Shown: positions 32,658-42,469, counted from the first letter of the stretch. The stretch is DNA of 64,000 nt from Lentisalinibacter sp964427415 (GCA_964427415.1 CAYRUH010000002.1:62001-126000); one strand, 5' to 3'. The notes: generated by a model from the sequence alone, not told the origin. Numbers and translations: made by a program.

Positions 32658-33949
32658 CGGCGGGCGTGGGCGATGCGGATCTCCGAGGTCTGGTGCTCGA
32701 ACAGGGCTCGCAGCGGGTGCAGGTCGAGGCGCAGCGGCTTACCGTCCGCCATGGCCACGAGCTGGCGGTAGTACCAGGCGATGGCGGAGAAGGCGTTCAG
32801 CGCCTTGAACAGGAAGAAACTGCTGTCCGGGCCGAAGCGGCCCCTGCCGATGCCGATCTTCTCTTCCCACCGCACGGCTTCCTCCGCGCTGCCGTCGATG
32901 AGCCGTCGGGGCAGATCCGGCTGGGTGCAGAGCGGACGCGCGAGCCCGATGACGTCCACCTCGTCGTTCGCCAGTGCCTCCTCCATGGCCCGGCGGCTGC
33001 GGAAGCCCCCGGTGACGGCGAGCGGCACCCCGATCCGCTCGCGCATGCGGGCCGCATATTCCAGGAAGAAGGCTTCGCGGCGCTTCGTGCTCTCGCGCCG
33101 CGTCTCGTTCATGTCGGCCGCATCTTCCGGCCGGCCGTCGATGCCGAACATGGCGGGCTGCTCGTAATTGCCGCCGGAGATCTCGATCAGGTCGACAGCG
33201 GCCTCATCGAGCCATTCGGCGACCTGCAGGCTGTCCTCGAAGCTGAAACCGCCCTTCTGGAAGTCGGCGGAGTTGAGCTTGACAGAGACGGGGAATGCCG
33301 GGCCCAGCACGGAGCGCACGCCGCGCACGGCCTCCAGCAGGAAGCGAGCCCGATTCTCCAGTGAGCCGCCCCACTGATCGTCCCTGCGATTAAGCTTCGG
33401 CGACAGGAACTCGCTGATCAGATAGCCATGGGCGCCGTGGATCTGCACGCCGGTGAACCCCGTGTCCCGGGCGACCGCCGCCGCCCGGGTGAAACCGCCC
33501 AACGCCATTTCGATATCATGTTCGGTCATGGCGACGGGCCGGCCGAAGTTGCCCATGAGATTGAGCTGCACCTCGGAGGGTGCCATGGGGCGGGAAGAGA
33601 CGATCCTGCCGCACTGGCGCCCCGGATGGCTCAGCTGCATCCACAGCTGGTTGCCCGCCGAGGTGCCGGCCTCCGCCCAGGCGCGCAGCCCGGCAAGGCC
33701 TTCCCCGTCATCCGGATCGTCGATCACCACGTTGCCGGGACGCTCCAGGAAACGCCGGTCGATCATCACGTTACCGGTGACCAGCGTGCCCGCGCCGCCC
33801 TCGGCCCAGCGGCGGTAGAGCCGCACGTGCCTGTCCGTGGCCCGGTCATGCTCGTCGGCCAGGCCTTCGGTCATGGCGGACTTCAGTAGGCGGTTCGGCA
33901 GCGTCACCCCGCAGGGCAGGGTCAGCGGCTCGGCCAGCCTGTCGCTCAT
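32651..33949 (-). CDS. NADH:flavin oxidoreductase, old yellow enzyme family
   Basis: 432 residues from the ATG at 33949, preceded by AGAGGAG; a much longer open frame upstream lacks similarity. TIM-barrel FMN reductase: LPNRLLKSAMTEGLAD near the start, QLSHPGRQ, GFTGVQIHGAHGYLISEFLSP in sections (IHGAHGYLISEFLSP, NRRDDQWGGSLENRARF), and LAVTGGFRSR near the FMN phosphate site. Reduces activated double bonds of enones or related compounds with NAD(P)H. Physiological substrate unknown. Confidence 0.88.
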   Translation of the reverse strand: MSDRLAEPLTLPCGVTLPNRLLKSAMTEGLADEHDRATDRHVRLYRRWAEGGAGTLVTGNVMIDRRFLERPGNVVIDDPDDGEGLAGLRAWAEAGTSAGNQLWMQLSHPGRQCGRIVSSRPMAPSEVQLNLMGNFGRPVAMTEHDIEMALGGFTRAAAVARDTGFTGVQIHGAHGYLISEFLSPKLNRRDDQWGGSLENRARFLLEAVRGVRSVLGPAFPVSVKLNSADFQKGGFSFEDSLQVAEWLDEAAVDLIEISGGNYEQPAMFGIDGRPEDAADMNETRRESTKRREAFFLEYAARMRERIGVPLAVTGGFRSRRAMEEALANDEVDVIGLARPLCTQPDLPRRLIDGSAEEAVRWEEKIGIGRGRFGPDSSFFLFKALNAFSAIAWYYRQLVAMADGKPLRLDLHPLRALFEHQTSEIRIAHARRR

Positions 33950-34102
33950 CGGGCGGCTCCTCTGCGATGACGTCGGCGATTGGTTGGCAATTAGAATAAT
34001 CGCCCGGACGCGGAGTGTAGCGCGTCCCACGGCCCTCTTGCCTGAAGCGGGCGGAGTCCGCATAGTGTCCGCTCTCCACTGGCTGAAGAAGGGGCACACG
34101 CG

Positions 34103-34399
34103 GTGCTTGAACAACTGACCGAGAAACTGCGCAACGAGTTCGCGGACAAGACCCCGCTGGGATTTCCCATCAAATTCGACCTCGGTGAAGAGGGCGTCAT
34201 CCATGTGGACGGGACCACCACGCCAATGCAAGTCAGCAACGACGACAAGCCGGCCGAGACGACCTTCGGCGTCACGCCTGAGGACCTGGCGGCCATGGTG
34301 GACGGCGATCTGCCGCCGATGAGCGCGTTCATGAGCGGCAAGCTCAAGGTGGACGGGGACATGACCAAGGCCATGCAGGTGAGCAGCCTGTTCAGCTAG
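34103..34399 (+). CDS. SCP2 sterol-transfer-domain protein
   Basis: 98 residues from a GTG. A single SCP2 domain: KFDLGEEGVIHVDG, FGVTPEDLAAMVDGDLPPMSAFMSGKLKVDGDMTKAMQ in the canonical order (SGKLKVDGDM is diagnostic). These small proteins carry lipids or acyl groups in the cytosol. It converges with the thioesterase gene; the two 3' ends overlap by 8 bases. Confidence 0.88.
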   Translation: MLEQLTEKLRNEFADKTPLGFPIKFDLGEEGVIHVDGTTTPMQVSNDDKPAETTFGVTPEDLAAMVDGDLPPMSAFMSGKLKVDGDMTKAMQVSSLFS

Positions 34400-34904
34400 T
34401 GTCCCGCTCGGGGCGGCAGTCAGCCGGGACCCGTCGGACCTGGTCGGCGGCGGCGTCCTGGCGGGCGTCGTCCTGTCGTATCACCCGCGCGGTCGAGGTG
34501 GCGCGGGCGGTGAGCCGGCCCTCATCGTCGAACAGCTCGGCCTCCAGGAAGGCCACCGAGCGACCGAGCCGCAGGATGTGGCCGTGGGCCCGCTGGGGCC
34601 CGGCGAGTGTGGGGCGCAGGAAGCTCACGTTGATGTCCAGCGATGGCAGGGCGACGCGCATGCCGAGTTCCATAAACACGACATGGGCCATCGCGGCATC
34701 CAGCATGCCGGTGACGAAGCCGCCCTGCACGACGTTGCCGGAATGGCAGAACTCGAGCGGCATCGAGAAGCTCATCACGATGCGCCGGCGCTCGGGATCG
34801 TAGTCCTCGACGCTGCCGCCGAGGCTCCGCACACAGGGCGGCGCGGCGCTGTTCAGCTCGCGGATACGCTCCACGGTGTCGGTGTCTGTTCCCGTCTCGC
34901 TCAT
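34392..34904 (-). CDS. PaaI-type hotdog thioesterase
   Basis: 170 residues from the ATG at 34904. Hotdog-fold features: CHSGNVVQGGFVTGMLDAAM with the catalytic acid region, then LDINVSFLRPT and GRSVAFLEAELFDDEGRLTARATSTARV. The PaaI/DUF4442-like group hydrolyses acyl- or aryl-CoA esters. The start overlaps the stop of the zeta-GST gene (ATGA), so the two form one unit. Confidence 0.85.
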   Translation of the reverse strand: MSETGTDTDTVERIRELNSAAPPCVRSLGGSVEDYDPERRRIVMSFSMPLEFCHSGNVVQGGFVTGMLDAAMAHVVFMELGMRVALPSLDINVSFLRPTLAGPQRAHGHILRLGRSVAFLEAELFDDEGRLTARATSTARVIRQDDARQDAAADQVRRVPADCRPERDTS

Positions 34905-35563
34905 GTCGCCTCCGGTGCGTCGGGCTGGCGGTCCGGGTGGGCGGCCGCGAAGGAAGGCAGCGCCCCGCAGTGCGCATCGACGCTGCAGATCGTCGGGTAA
35001 TCGTCCAGCTGCACGCCGAAACGGCGTGCGTTGTACACCTGGGGCACGAGATAGGCGTCGGCCAGGGTGAGCGCGTCGCCGATGCAGTAGCGCCCCGCCG
35101 CCGAGCGGGCGGCGAGCAGCCCTTCCAGCGGGCCGAAGCCGGCATGTATCCAGTGGCCATACCATTCGCCGATGCCGGCACGGTCCTGACCGTAGTGTTC
35201 GCCGATGTAGCGCATGATGCGCAGATTGTTGACCGGGTGGATGTCACAGGCGATGAGCGCCGCCACCTCGCGCACGCGGGCGCGACTCACCGCGTCTGCC
35301 GGCAGCAGTGGCGGTTGCGGGTGGCGCTCCTCCAGATACTCGATGATGGCCGGGGATTGCACGAACAGTCCGGCTTCCGCGGCCAGTGCGGGCACGGCAC
35401 CCATCGGGTTCAGTTCCCGGAAGGTCTCGTCGTGCTGTTCGCCGCGGTCCAGGGCGACCGGTACGTATTCGTAATCGATCTCCTTGAGATTCAGTACGAT
35501 ACGAGTGCGGTAGCTGGTGCTGCTGCGATAATAGCCGTACAGTTTATAGCCGTCGAATTTCAT
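34901..35563 (-). CDS. maiA: Zeta-class glutathione S-transferase / maleylacetoacetate isomerase
   Basis: 220 residues. N-terminal thioredoxin-like domain with YYRSSTSYRTRIVLNLK, the zeta-class active-site Ser motif, LNPMGAVPAL and QSPAIIEYLEE for glutathione binding; helical C-terminal domain with CDIHPVNNLRIM and IGDALTLADAYLVPQVYNARRF. Zeta GSTs isomerise maleylacetoacetate or maleylpyruvate. No homogentisate or gentisate genes are nearby, so the pathway is open. Confidence 0.85.
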   Translation of the reverse strand: MKFDGYKLYGYYRSSTSYRTRIVLNLKEIDYEYVPVALDRGEQHDETFRELNPMGAVPALAAEAGLFVQSPAIIEYLEERHPQPPLLPADAVSRARVREVAALIACDIHPVNNLRIMRYIGEHYGQDRAGIGEWYGHWIHAGFGPLEGLLAARSAAGRYCIGDALTLADAYLVPQVYNARRFGVQLDDYPTICSVDAHCGALPSFAAAHPDRQPDAPEAT

Positions 35564-35699
35564 GGCCAGGACCGGTTCGAGCCGGCGCGTAATCTATCAC
35601 AACACGGCCGCAACGCTGCCGGCCGCCCCGGCGCGGCCGGCAGCGATTAGAATGCAGGCGCAACGGCAGCAAGGGCAGCAAGGGCAGCGAGAGGAGCTT

Positions 35700-36467
35700 A
35701 TGAGCCTGATACCTACCGTCGGAGTGCCCGCGGATCGCCGCATCGTGGGGCCGCATCCCTTTCATATCGTGGGCGAGAAATATCTGCGGGCCGTCGTCGA
35801 CGGCGCGGGGGGGCTGCCGCTGATGATCCCTGCCCTGGGACGCCAGATCGACCGCACCCCTATGCTGGAGATGATGGACGGCCTGCTGTTCACCGGCAGT
35901 CCCTCCAACGTGGAGCCGCACCATTACGGCGGATCTCCCAGCGAAGAGGGCACGCTGCATGATCCGGAGCGCGACGAGATGACGCTGCCGCTGCTGGTGC
36001 AGGCCATGGAGATGGGCGTACCGGTACTGGCGGTGTGCCGCGGCTTCCAGGAGATGAACGTGGCGCTGGGCGGCACGCTGCATCAGCATGTCGAGCGCGT
36101 GCCCGGCTATCATGATCACCGGGAGGACCACGAGGCGCCGCTGGCCGAGCAGTACTCGCCGGCACATCCGGTCCACCTGGTCCCGGGCGGCTATCTCGCA
36201 GGACTGGCCGGCGGCGAGACGGAGCAGATGGTGAATTCCCTGCACGGCCAGGGCGTCGACCGGCTGGCACCGGGCGTGACGGTGGAGGCCCGGGCCGACG
36301 ACGGCCTGATCGAGGCTTTCAGCGTGGACGCGGCGTCGACCTTCGCGCTGGGCGTGCAATGGCATCCCGAGTGGCAGGTGGTGGATAATCCCTTCTATCT
36401 CGCGATATTTCGCGCGTTCGGCGAGGCATGCCTGCAACGGGCCTCGCACCGCAGAGGTGATGTGTGA
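35700..36467 (+). CDS. puuD: Gamma-glutamyl-GABA hydrolase PuuD (peptidase C26)
   Basis: 255 residues from the ATG at 35700 after GAGAGGAGC. Class I glutamine-amidotransferase-like fold with nucleophile C113 in AVCRGFQEMNVALGG, LLFTGSPSNVEPHHYGG, NSLHGQGVDRL and the catalytic His/Glu pair in GVQWHPEW. Releases GABA from gamma-glutamyl-GABA in putrescine breakdown. The stop overlaps the GTG start of puuA. Confidence 0.9.
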   Translation: MSLIPTVGVPADRRIVGPHPFHIVGEKYLRAVVDGAGGLPLMIPALGRQIDRTPMLEMMDGLLFTGSPSNVEPHHYGGSPSEEGTLHDPERDEMTLPLLVQAMEMGVPVLAVCRGFQEMNVALGGTLHQHVERVPGYHDHREDHEAPLAEQYSPAHPVHLVPGGYLAGLAGGETEQMVNSLHGQGVDRLAPGVTVEARADDGLIEAFSVDAASTFALGVQWHPEWQVVDNPFYLAIFRAFGEACLQRASHRRGDV

Positions 36468-37798
36468 GTGAAAAGGAAAACGTAAAAAAGTGGCTGACTG
36501 AGAACCGCATCGAAGATGTCGAGGCCTTCGTGCCCGATATGGCCGGCGCCGCGCGGGGCAAGGTGATCCCGGCCGACAAGTTCACCGAGCAGAGCATGAA
36601 GATGCCGCAGGCGGTCTTCTCCCAGACCATCTCCGGTGAATACATCGACGACCCTTCCAACCAGGAAGACCGGGACATGATCCTGAAGCCGGACTACGAC
36701 ACACTGCGCCCGGTACCCTGGGCCGTGGATCCCGCCGCCTCGGTCTTCCTGGACTGCCTGCGGCTGGACGACCGGCCGGTGGCTACCTCGCCCCGCCAGA
36801 TCCTGAGCCAGGTACTGGAGCTCTACGAGCAGCGGGGCTGGCGCCCGGTGGTGGCGCCGGAAGTGGAGTTCTACCTGATCAAGTCACACACCGACCCGGG
36901 CGAGGAGGTGGAACCGCCGAAAGGCCGCCTGGGCCGCACGGACCTCTCGCGCCAGCCCTACAGCATCGACACCATGAACGACTTCGAGCCGTTCATCATG
37001 GACGTCTACAAATTCTGCGAAGACCAGCGTATCCGTATCGATACGCTGTCCCAGGAGATGGGCCCGGCCCAGTTCGAGATCAACTTCCTGCACGGTGATC
37101 CGGTGGACCTGGCCGACCAGGTGTTTCTGTTCAAGCGTACGGTGCGCGAGGCAGCCATCCGCCACGAGATGCACGCCACGTTCCTGTCGAAGCCGATGGC
37201 AGAAGAGCCTGGCAGCGCGCTGCACATCCACCAGAGCGTTGTGAGCACGGCGGACGGCAGCAATATCTTCTCCACTGCGGAGGGCGAGCCCAGCGAGTTG
37301 TTCTATGCGTTCCTCGGCGGGCTGCAGGCCTACCTCCCGGAGTCGATGCTGGTTCTCGCGCCCTACGTGAATTCCTATCGGCGCTTCCAGACCTATTCGG
37401 CGGCGCCGGTGAATCTGGCCTGGGCGATCGACAACCGTACCGTCGGCCTGCGCGTGCCCCAGTCGGGCGCGGAGAACCGGCGCGTCGAGAATCGTCTCGC
37501 CGGCTCCGACGTGAACCCGTACCTGGCGACGGCGGTGACGCTGGCCTGTGGTTATCTCGGCATGGTGGAGGGTATGAAAGCCTCCGAACCCATCACGGGC
37601 AGTGCCTATGACGGTGAGCGGACGCTACCGTGGAATATCTGGTTCGCAATCGAGAGCCTGGAGACGAGTGCGGCGATGCGGGGCACGCTGGGCGACCGCT
37701 TCGTGGACCTGTACTGCGGCCTGAAGAAGGCGGAGTATGCCGAGTTCGAGCACATCATCACCCCCTGGGAGCGGGAACTACTGCTCCTGAACGTCTGA
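36464..37798 (+). CDS. puuA: Gamma-glutamylputrescine synthetase (glutamine synthetase family)
   Basis: 444 residues from a GTG coupled to puuD. Glutamine-synthetase fold with VAPEVEFYL (metal ligands), EMGPAQFEINF, SALHIHQSV and NRTVGLRVPQSGAENRRVENRLAGSDVNPYLA in order (VGLRVP, ENRLAGSDVNPYL). The N-terminal VEAFVPDMAGAARGKVIP is typical of the PuuA/GlnA3-like branch. Ligates glutamate to putrescine or another polyamine using ATP. Confidence 0.9.
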   Translation: MSEKENVKKWLTENRIEDVEAFVPDMAGAARGKVIPADKFTEQSMKMPQAVFSQTISGEYIDDPSNQEDRDMILKPDYDTLRPVPWAVDPAASVFLDCLRLDDRPVATSPRQILSQVLELYEQRGWRPVVAPEVEFYLIKSHTDPGEEVEPPKGRLGRTDLSRQPYSIDTMNDFEPFIMDVYKFCEDQRIRIDTLSQEMGPAQFEINFLHGDPVDLADQVFLFKRTVREAAIRHEMHATFLSKPMAEEPGSALHIHQSVVSTADGSNIFSTAEGEPSELFYAFLGGLQAYLPESMLVLAPYVNSYRRFQTYSAAPVNLAWAIDNRTVGLRVPQSGAENRRVENRLAGSDVNPYLATAVTLACGYLGMVEGMKASEPITGSAYDGERTLPWNIWFAIESLETSAAMRGTLGDRFVDLYCGLKKAEYAEFEHIITPWERELLLLNV

Positions 37799-37826
37799 GC
37801 GGGCGCGGGCCCGGAAAGGAGAGCGC

Positions 37827-39197
37827 ATGGCAGCCATCGAGCAGCGTAGCCGGGAGGCCTGGCAGGCGGCGGACGCCGAGCATTACCTGCATCCCTTCAC
37901 GGATCACAAGGCGCTCGGCAAGCAGAAGGCGCGCATCATCACCCGTGCCGACGGCGTCTATATCTGGGACGCCGACGGCAATCGCATCCTGGACGGCATG
38001 TCCGGGCTGTGGTGCGTCAATGTGGGCTACGGACGGCAGTCGCTGGTGGACGCGGCGGCGGAGCAGATGCGCGAGCTGCCCTACTACAACAGCTTCTTCC
38101 AGTGTGCCCATCCGCCCTCCATAGCGCTGGCCGAGCGCCTGACGGTACTCGCCGGCGAGCGCTTCCCCCGCGTGTTCTTCGCCGGTTCCGGTTCCGAGGC
38201 CAACGACACCATCGTGCGCATGGTGCGCCGCTACTGGGACATTCGCGGCGAACCGGAGCGCCAGGTGATCGTCAGCCGGGTGAACGCCTATCACGGCAGC
38301 ACCATGGCGGGCGCGAGCCTGGGCGGCATGAAACCGATGCACGCCCAGGGCGGGCTGCCGATCCCGGGTATCGTGCATATCCGGCAGCCGTACTGGTTCG
38401 GGGAGGGGCAGGGAGAGGACCCGGAGGCATTCGGCCGCGCCTGTGCCCGGGCGCTGGAGGAGAAGATCGCAGAACTCGGTGCCGACAAGGTGGCCGCGTT
38501 CATCGGCGAACCCATCCAGGGCGCCGGCGGTGTGATCATCCCGCCGGACAGCTACTGGCCGCAGATTCAGGCCATCTGCGAGCGGCACGGCATCCTGCTG
38601 GTCGCCGACGAGGTCATCACCGGCTTCGGAAGGCTGGGGCACTGGTTCGGCTCGCAGGAATACGGTATCCGACCGGATCTGATGCCCTTCGCCAAGGGCG
38701 TCACCTCCGGCTATCTGCCGCTGGGCGGCGTGATGGTGGGGCGCCGGGTTGCCGACGTGCTGGTGGAGGGCGGCGGCGAGTTCCATCACGGCTACACCTA
38801 CTCGGGACACCCGGCTGCCTGCGCCGTGGCGCTGGAGAACATTCGCATCCTGGAGGAGGAGAACCTGCTCGGGCGGGTGAGGGACGACATCGGCCCGTAC
38901 CTGCAGCAGCGCTGGCTGGAGCTGGCCGACCACGAGATGGTGGGCGAGGCCCGCATGCGCGGCCTGATGGGCGCCATCGAGCTGGTGCCGCCGGGGCGCA
39001 AGGACGAGCGCTTCGATGAGAAAGGCAAGGTCGGCACTCTTTGCCGCGATCTCGCGGCCGAGAACGGGCTGGTAATCCGTGCCGTCGGCGACACCATGGT
39101 GACGGCCCCGCCGCTGATCCTCTCACACGCCGAGGCGGACGAACTGGTGGAGAAAACCCGCACCACTCTCGACAGGTGCCGGACCGAACTTTTGTAA
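37827..39197 (+). CDS. spuC: Putrescine-pyruvate aminotransferase (class III, SpuC-like)
   Basis: 456 residues; GGAGAG before the ATG. Class III transaminase with PLP-binding K290 in PFAKGVTSGY, GSGSEANDTIVRMVR, VNAYHGSTMAGASLGG and DEVITGFGRLG. The N-terminal HYLHPFTDHKAL matches the SpuC/omega-transaminase group. Transfers the amino group of putrescine to pyruvate, a route parallel to the gamma-glutamylation pathway. The last residues (DRCRTELL) and the TAA are read from a dispersed repeat. Confidence 0.88.
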   Translation: MAAIEQRSREAWQAADAEHYLHPFTDHKALGKQKARIITRADGVYIWDADGNRILDGMSGLWCVNVGYGRQSLVDAAAEQMRELPYYNSFFQCAHPPSIALAERLTVLAGERFPRVFFAGSGSEANDTIVRMVRRYWDIRGEPERQVIVSRVNAYHGSTMAGASLGGMKPMHAQGGLPIPGIVHIRQPYWFGEGQGEDPEAFGRACARALEEKIAELGADKVAAFIGEPIQGAGGVIIPPDSYWPQIQAICERHGILLVADEVITGFGRLGHWFGSQEYGIRPDLMPFAKGVTSGYLPLGGVMVGRRVADVLVEGGGEFHHGYTYSGHPAACAVALENIRILEEENLLGRVRDDIGPYLQQRWLELADHEMVGEARMRGLMGAIELVPPGRKDERFDEKGKVGTLCRDLAAENGLVIRAVGDTMVTAPPLILSHAEADELVEKTRTTLDRCRTELL

Positions 39198-39378
39198 CTT
39201 TCTGAACTTTTGTGGCGCGATGCTCTTCAGGTGCCGGACCGAACTTTTCCAAGTTGCCGAACTTTTCCGGCGGGCGGTTGCCTGAGGCGCCACGGACGAG
39301 TGTCACGGCACCGATTGGCGGTGCCGGTGAGCCGGTGTCCGGCACCTCAATCACCTCAATTGGAACTTTTACAAGTTA
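39174..39378. repeat. Dispersed repeat cluster, copies 2-3 and degenerate traces
   Basis: Copies of AGGTGCCGGACCGAACTTTT begin at 39174 and 39229, each followed by (C/T)AACTT-type tails; a degenerate trace (TCCGGCACCTCA, then GGAACTTTTACAAGTT) fills 39338-39378. The cluster occupies the whole spacer between spuC and speB. Its first copy encodes the spuC C-terminus and stop. Confidence 0.8.
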
Positions 39379-39384
39379 CTCGCG

Positions 39385-40374
39385 ATGACCTTCATGAGCC
39401 AGAAGCACGAGACCGATTTCGCTTTCACCGCCGAGGATAACTACGGCCGTCACATCGAGCCGACGTACGGTGGTGCGCTGTCTTTCCTGCGCCGGCGTTA
39501 TACCCGCGACCTCACCGGCGTCGACTTGGCGGTCACCGGCATCCCGTTCGACACGGCCACCTCCAACCGCCCGGGAGCCCGTTTCGGCCCCCGCGGCATC
39601 CGCGCGGCCTCGAGCTTCATGGCCTGGGAGCGCCTCTACCCGTGGGAATTCGACGCATTCGAGCGACTGGCCGTGATCGACTACGGCGACTGCATGTTCG
39701 ACCCCGGCGTGCCGGAGCAGGTGCCGGCCGAGATCCGCGCCCACGCCAGGCAGATCATCGACCACGGGCCGGCACTGCTCTCGCTTGGCGGCGATCACTT
39801 CGCCACCTGGCCGCTGCTGCAAGCCCACGTGGAGAAGTTCGGCCGCCTGTCGCTTTTGCACTTCGACGCTCATACGGATACCTGGGACGACGAGTCGCCC
39901 CGGGTCGACCACGGCACCATGTTCTTCCACGCGACGAAGGAGGGCCTGATCAACCCCGCGAAGTCGGTCCAGGTGGGCATCCGCACAAGCAACGACGATA
40001 CCCTGGGCTTTAACATCCTCGATGCGTCCTGGGTGCACGATCACACGGCGGACGAGACCGTCGCCGAGGTCCGCCGTATCATCGGCGACGATCCCGTCTA
40101 TCTCACCTTCGACATCGACTGCCTGGATCCGGCCTATGCCCCCGGCACCGGCACGCCCGTCTGCGGTGGGCTGACCACCCACCAGGCGCTTTCGATTATC
40201 CGCAGGCTGCGCGGGCTGAACATCGTCGGCATGGACCTGATGGAAGTTGCGCCGCCCTACGATTCGGGGGAGATCACGGCGCTCGCCGGCGCCCGTATCG
40301 CCGGCGAGTTGATCAGCCTGTATGCGACCAGCCCGCGGGGCGAGGCGGCGGCACGGAAAAAGGGCAGGCTCTGA
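39385..40374 (+). CDS. speB: Agmatinase (ureohydrolase)
   Basis: 329 residues. All manganese-binding motifs of the arginase/agmatinase family are present: GGDH (H138), DAHTD (D161, H163, D165) and DIDCLDP (D243, D245). GIPFDTATSNRPGARFGPRGIR near the N-terminus (pieces GIPFDT, PGARFGP) is typical of agmatinases. Converts agmatine to putrescine and urea, feeding the surrounding putrescine genes. Preceded by repeats, so its promoter may lie within them. Confidence 0.92.
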   Translation: MTFMSQKHETDFAFTAEDNYGRHIEPTYGGALSFLRRRYTRDLTGVDLAVTGIPFDTATSNRPGARFGPRGIRAASSFMAWERLYPWEFDAFERLAVIDYGDCMFDPGVPEQVPAEIRAHARQIIDHGPALLSLGGDHFATWPLLQAHVEKFGRLSLLHFDAHTDTWDDESPRVDHGTMFFHATKEGLINPAKSVQVGIRTSNDDTLGFNILDASWVHDHTADETVAEVRRIIGDDPVYLTFDIDCLDPAYAPGTGTPVCGGLTTHQALSIIRRLRGLNIVGMDLMEVAPPYDSGEITALAGARIAGELISLYATSPRGEAAARKKGRL

Positions 40375-40401
40375 GCCGCGCTTCCTCCGCGCCGGGGTCG
40401 G

Positions 40402-41360
40402 TCGATTGCCCCGTTTGGCGGCCGGTACGCGCTACAGCTGGCTGGTCTCCATGGCCGTCGCCCTGGGCGGCTTCCTCATGGATTTCGACGCCTCCGTTAT
40501 CTCCGGGATCGCGGGATTCATCGATACCGGATTACGGCTGACCGACCTGCAGCTCGGTTGGGCGGTGGCGTCTCTGACGCTGAGCGCGACAGTGTCGATG
40601 ATGGTCTGTGGCCCGCTGGCGGACCGTCACGGGCGACGCCGGGTGCTCAGGATCGCGGCCCTGCTGTTCGGTGTCTCCGCGGTGGCCTCTGCATTCGCAC
40701 CGAATTTCATGCTGCTGGTGATGGCCCGGATGCTCGGCGGGCTGGGCGTGGGTGCGGCGCTGATCGTGGCGCCCGCGTATATCGCGGATCACGCCCGCAG
40801 ATATCCGCGGGCGTCTGGTCGCGCTGAACCAGCGCAACATCGTGGTCGGTATCTCGGCCGCCTTCTTCAGCAATTACCTGATTCTGCAGCTGGGGCAGGC
40901 GGATATGCCGTGGCTCGGGTCGCTGGGACTCGGCGTCTGGAACTGGCGCTGGATGCTCGGGGTGGAGTCACTGCCGTCACTGATCGACCGTCTCGGCCGG
41001 CGGCCGCCATCCGCGCGGACAACGGCCTCATTCTCGCTGCCCTACCGGGATTCGTGGCGAGTTTCCCCATCTCGCTGGGTCCCGCCATGTGGGTACTGTT
41101 CTCGGAGCTTTTTGCGAACCGGATACCCGGCCTCGCGATCTCTCTCGTCGGGCTGGTCAACTCTTCCGTCAGCTTTCTCGTGCAGCTCCTCTTCCCCGGG
41201 CGATAGGGATCATCGGCAGTGCCGGTACCTTCCTGATCTACGGCCTGTTCGCGATCGCGGGATTCCCGACCATCCTGCGCGTGCTGCCGGAAACGAAGGG
41301 GCGTTCGCTGGAGGAGCTGGAGGCGCTGCTCGTCGACGGGCCGCGCGGGTTACTTCGGAG
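40402..41360 (+). pseudogene. Decayed MFS sugar-porter gene
   Basis: Similarity to the sugar porter family runs through three frames. Part one: VALGGFLMDFDASVISG and LADRHGRRRVLR. A frame change at about 40795 then restores DIRGRLVALNQRNIVVGISAAFFSNY. After WRWMLGVESLP the central portion (about 200 residues) is missing and the text resumes at IDRLGRRP. Further frame changes precede FVASFPISLGPAMWVLFSELF and the final GRSLEELE motif (LPETKGRSLEELEALL). At least three frameshifts plus an internal deletion mean no functional product. The adjacent LacI gene was probably its regulator. Confidence 0.85.
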
Positions 41361-42366
41361 CGGGCCCCGTCGACTCGCGGACGACAATCTCGGACGGTAT
41401 GCTGGCGCCCTCTCTTCCTGTGTCGTCGTCGCGTAGTCGGGCCAGCAGCAAGGCGACGGCCTGCTCGCCCATCGCCTGCATGGGCTGGCGTATGGTCGTG
41501 AGCGGAGGCCAGACCTTGTGAGCCAGCGGTACATCATCGAAACCGGTTACCGACAGATCGTCGGGGATCCGGATGCCGAACTCGTGGGCGGCGCGGATCA
41601 AACCGGCGGCCATGTCGTCGGTGCTCGCAATGACGGCGGTGGGGCGGCGCTTGCGCTTCAGCAGCCGACGGGCACAGTCGAAGCCTGACTCGAACGAGTT
41701 GTCGCCGTGGCAGACCAGCGAGGTTTGGACTCTGAGGTCCGCCTCCTCCAGAGCGCGGCGAAAGCCTGCGTAGCGCTGTTGCACGGCGAGCTGATCGGGG
41801 TGCCCCACAATGAAGCCGATATCCCGATGGCCGAGCGAGATAATGTAGCGGGTCAGTTCCGCACAGACTGCCTCATCATTGGTACAGACCGAGCGGCCGG
41901 CGTTGTCGTGCGCGCCCGGCGCGATCCGCGCCAGCGGTATGCCGGAGGCGTCGAGTTCCTCGATCAGCTCGTCCATATCCGACAGGGGCGGCGTCAGGAT
42001 CAGACCGTCCAGCCGCGTATTTCTGGCGAGCTCGCTGATTTGCCCCGGCAGGTCGGCATCGGTGTAGCTGCAGGGATGCAGCAGCAGTTCGAAGCCGCCT
42101 GCACGGCAGGCATCCACCGTGCCGGTAAGGATGTTGATGATGTAGCTGGCGGCCGGATTTACGTAGAGGAGGCCGATCAGAAAACTGCGATTCCCGGCCA
42201 GGCTGCGGGCGGACGTGTTCGGCGTGTAGTGGAGCTCGCGTATCGCGTGTTCCACCAGCTGACGCGTGCCGGATCGCACGTTGGGTTCATGGTTGACCAC
42301 GCGCGACACCGTCTTGATCGAAACGCCGGCACGACTCGCGACGTCTGCGATGGTGGCTCTTCCCAT
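41350..42366 (-). CDS. LacI-family transcriptional regulator
   Basis: 338 residues from the ATG at 42366, where the helix-turn-helix begins (GRATIADVASRAGVSIKTVSRVVN). Periplasmic-binding-protein-like effector domain follows (RSFLIGLLYVNP, DGLILTPPLSD, ISLGHRDIGFIVGHPDQL, STDDMAAGLIRAAHEFGIRIPDDLSVTGFDD in canonical order). It converges on the ruined sugar porter. With its presumed target lost it may be an orphan or control unlinked sugar genes. Confidence 0.9.
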   Translation of the reverse strand: MGRATIADVASRAGVSIKTVSRVVNHEPNVRSGTRQLVEHAIRELHYTPNTSARSLAGNRSFLIGLLYVNPAASYIINILTGTVDACRAGGFELLLHPCSYTDADLPGQISELARNTRLDGLILTPPLSDMDELIEELDASGIPLARIAPGAHDNAGRSVCTNDEAVCAELTRYIISLGHRDIGFIVGHPDQLAVQQRYAGFRRALEEADLRVQTSLVCHGDNSFESGFDCARRLLKRKRRPTAVIASTDDMAAGLIRAAHEFGIRIPDDLSVTGFDDVPLAHKVWPPLTTIRQPMQAMGEQAVALLLARLRDDDTGREGASIPSEIVVRESTGPAPK

Positions 42367-42469
42367 ACCGCTCTCCCCCCAGCGTGCCGAACCGGTTTTC
42401 CGCGAATGATCGGCCAAGGTCGAGTATAGCGTGAACTGACGACCGTGATAGCGCTGTCATGTAATGCCC

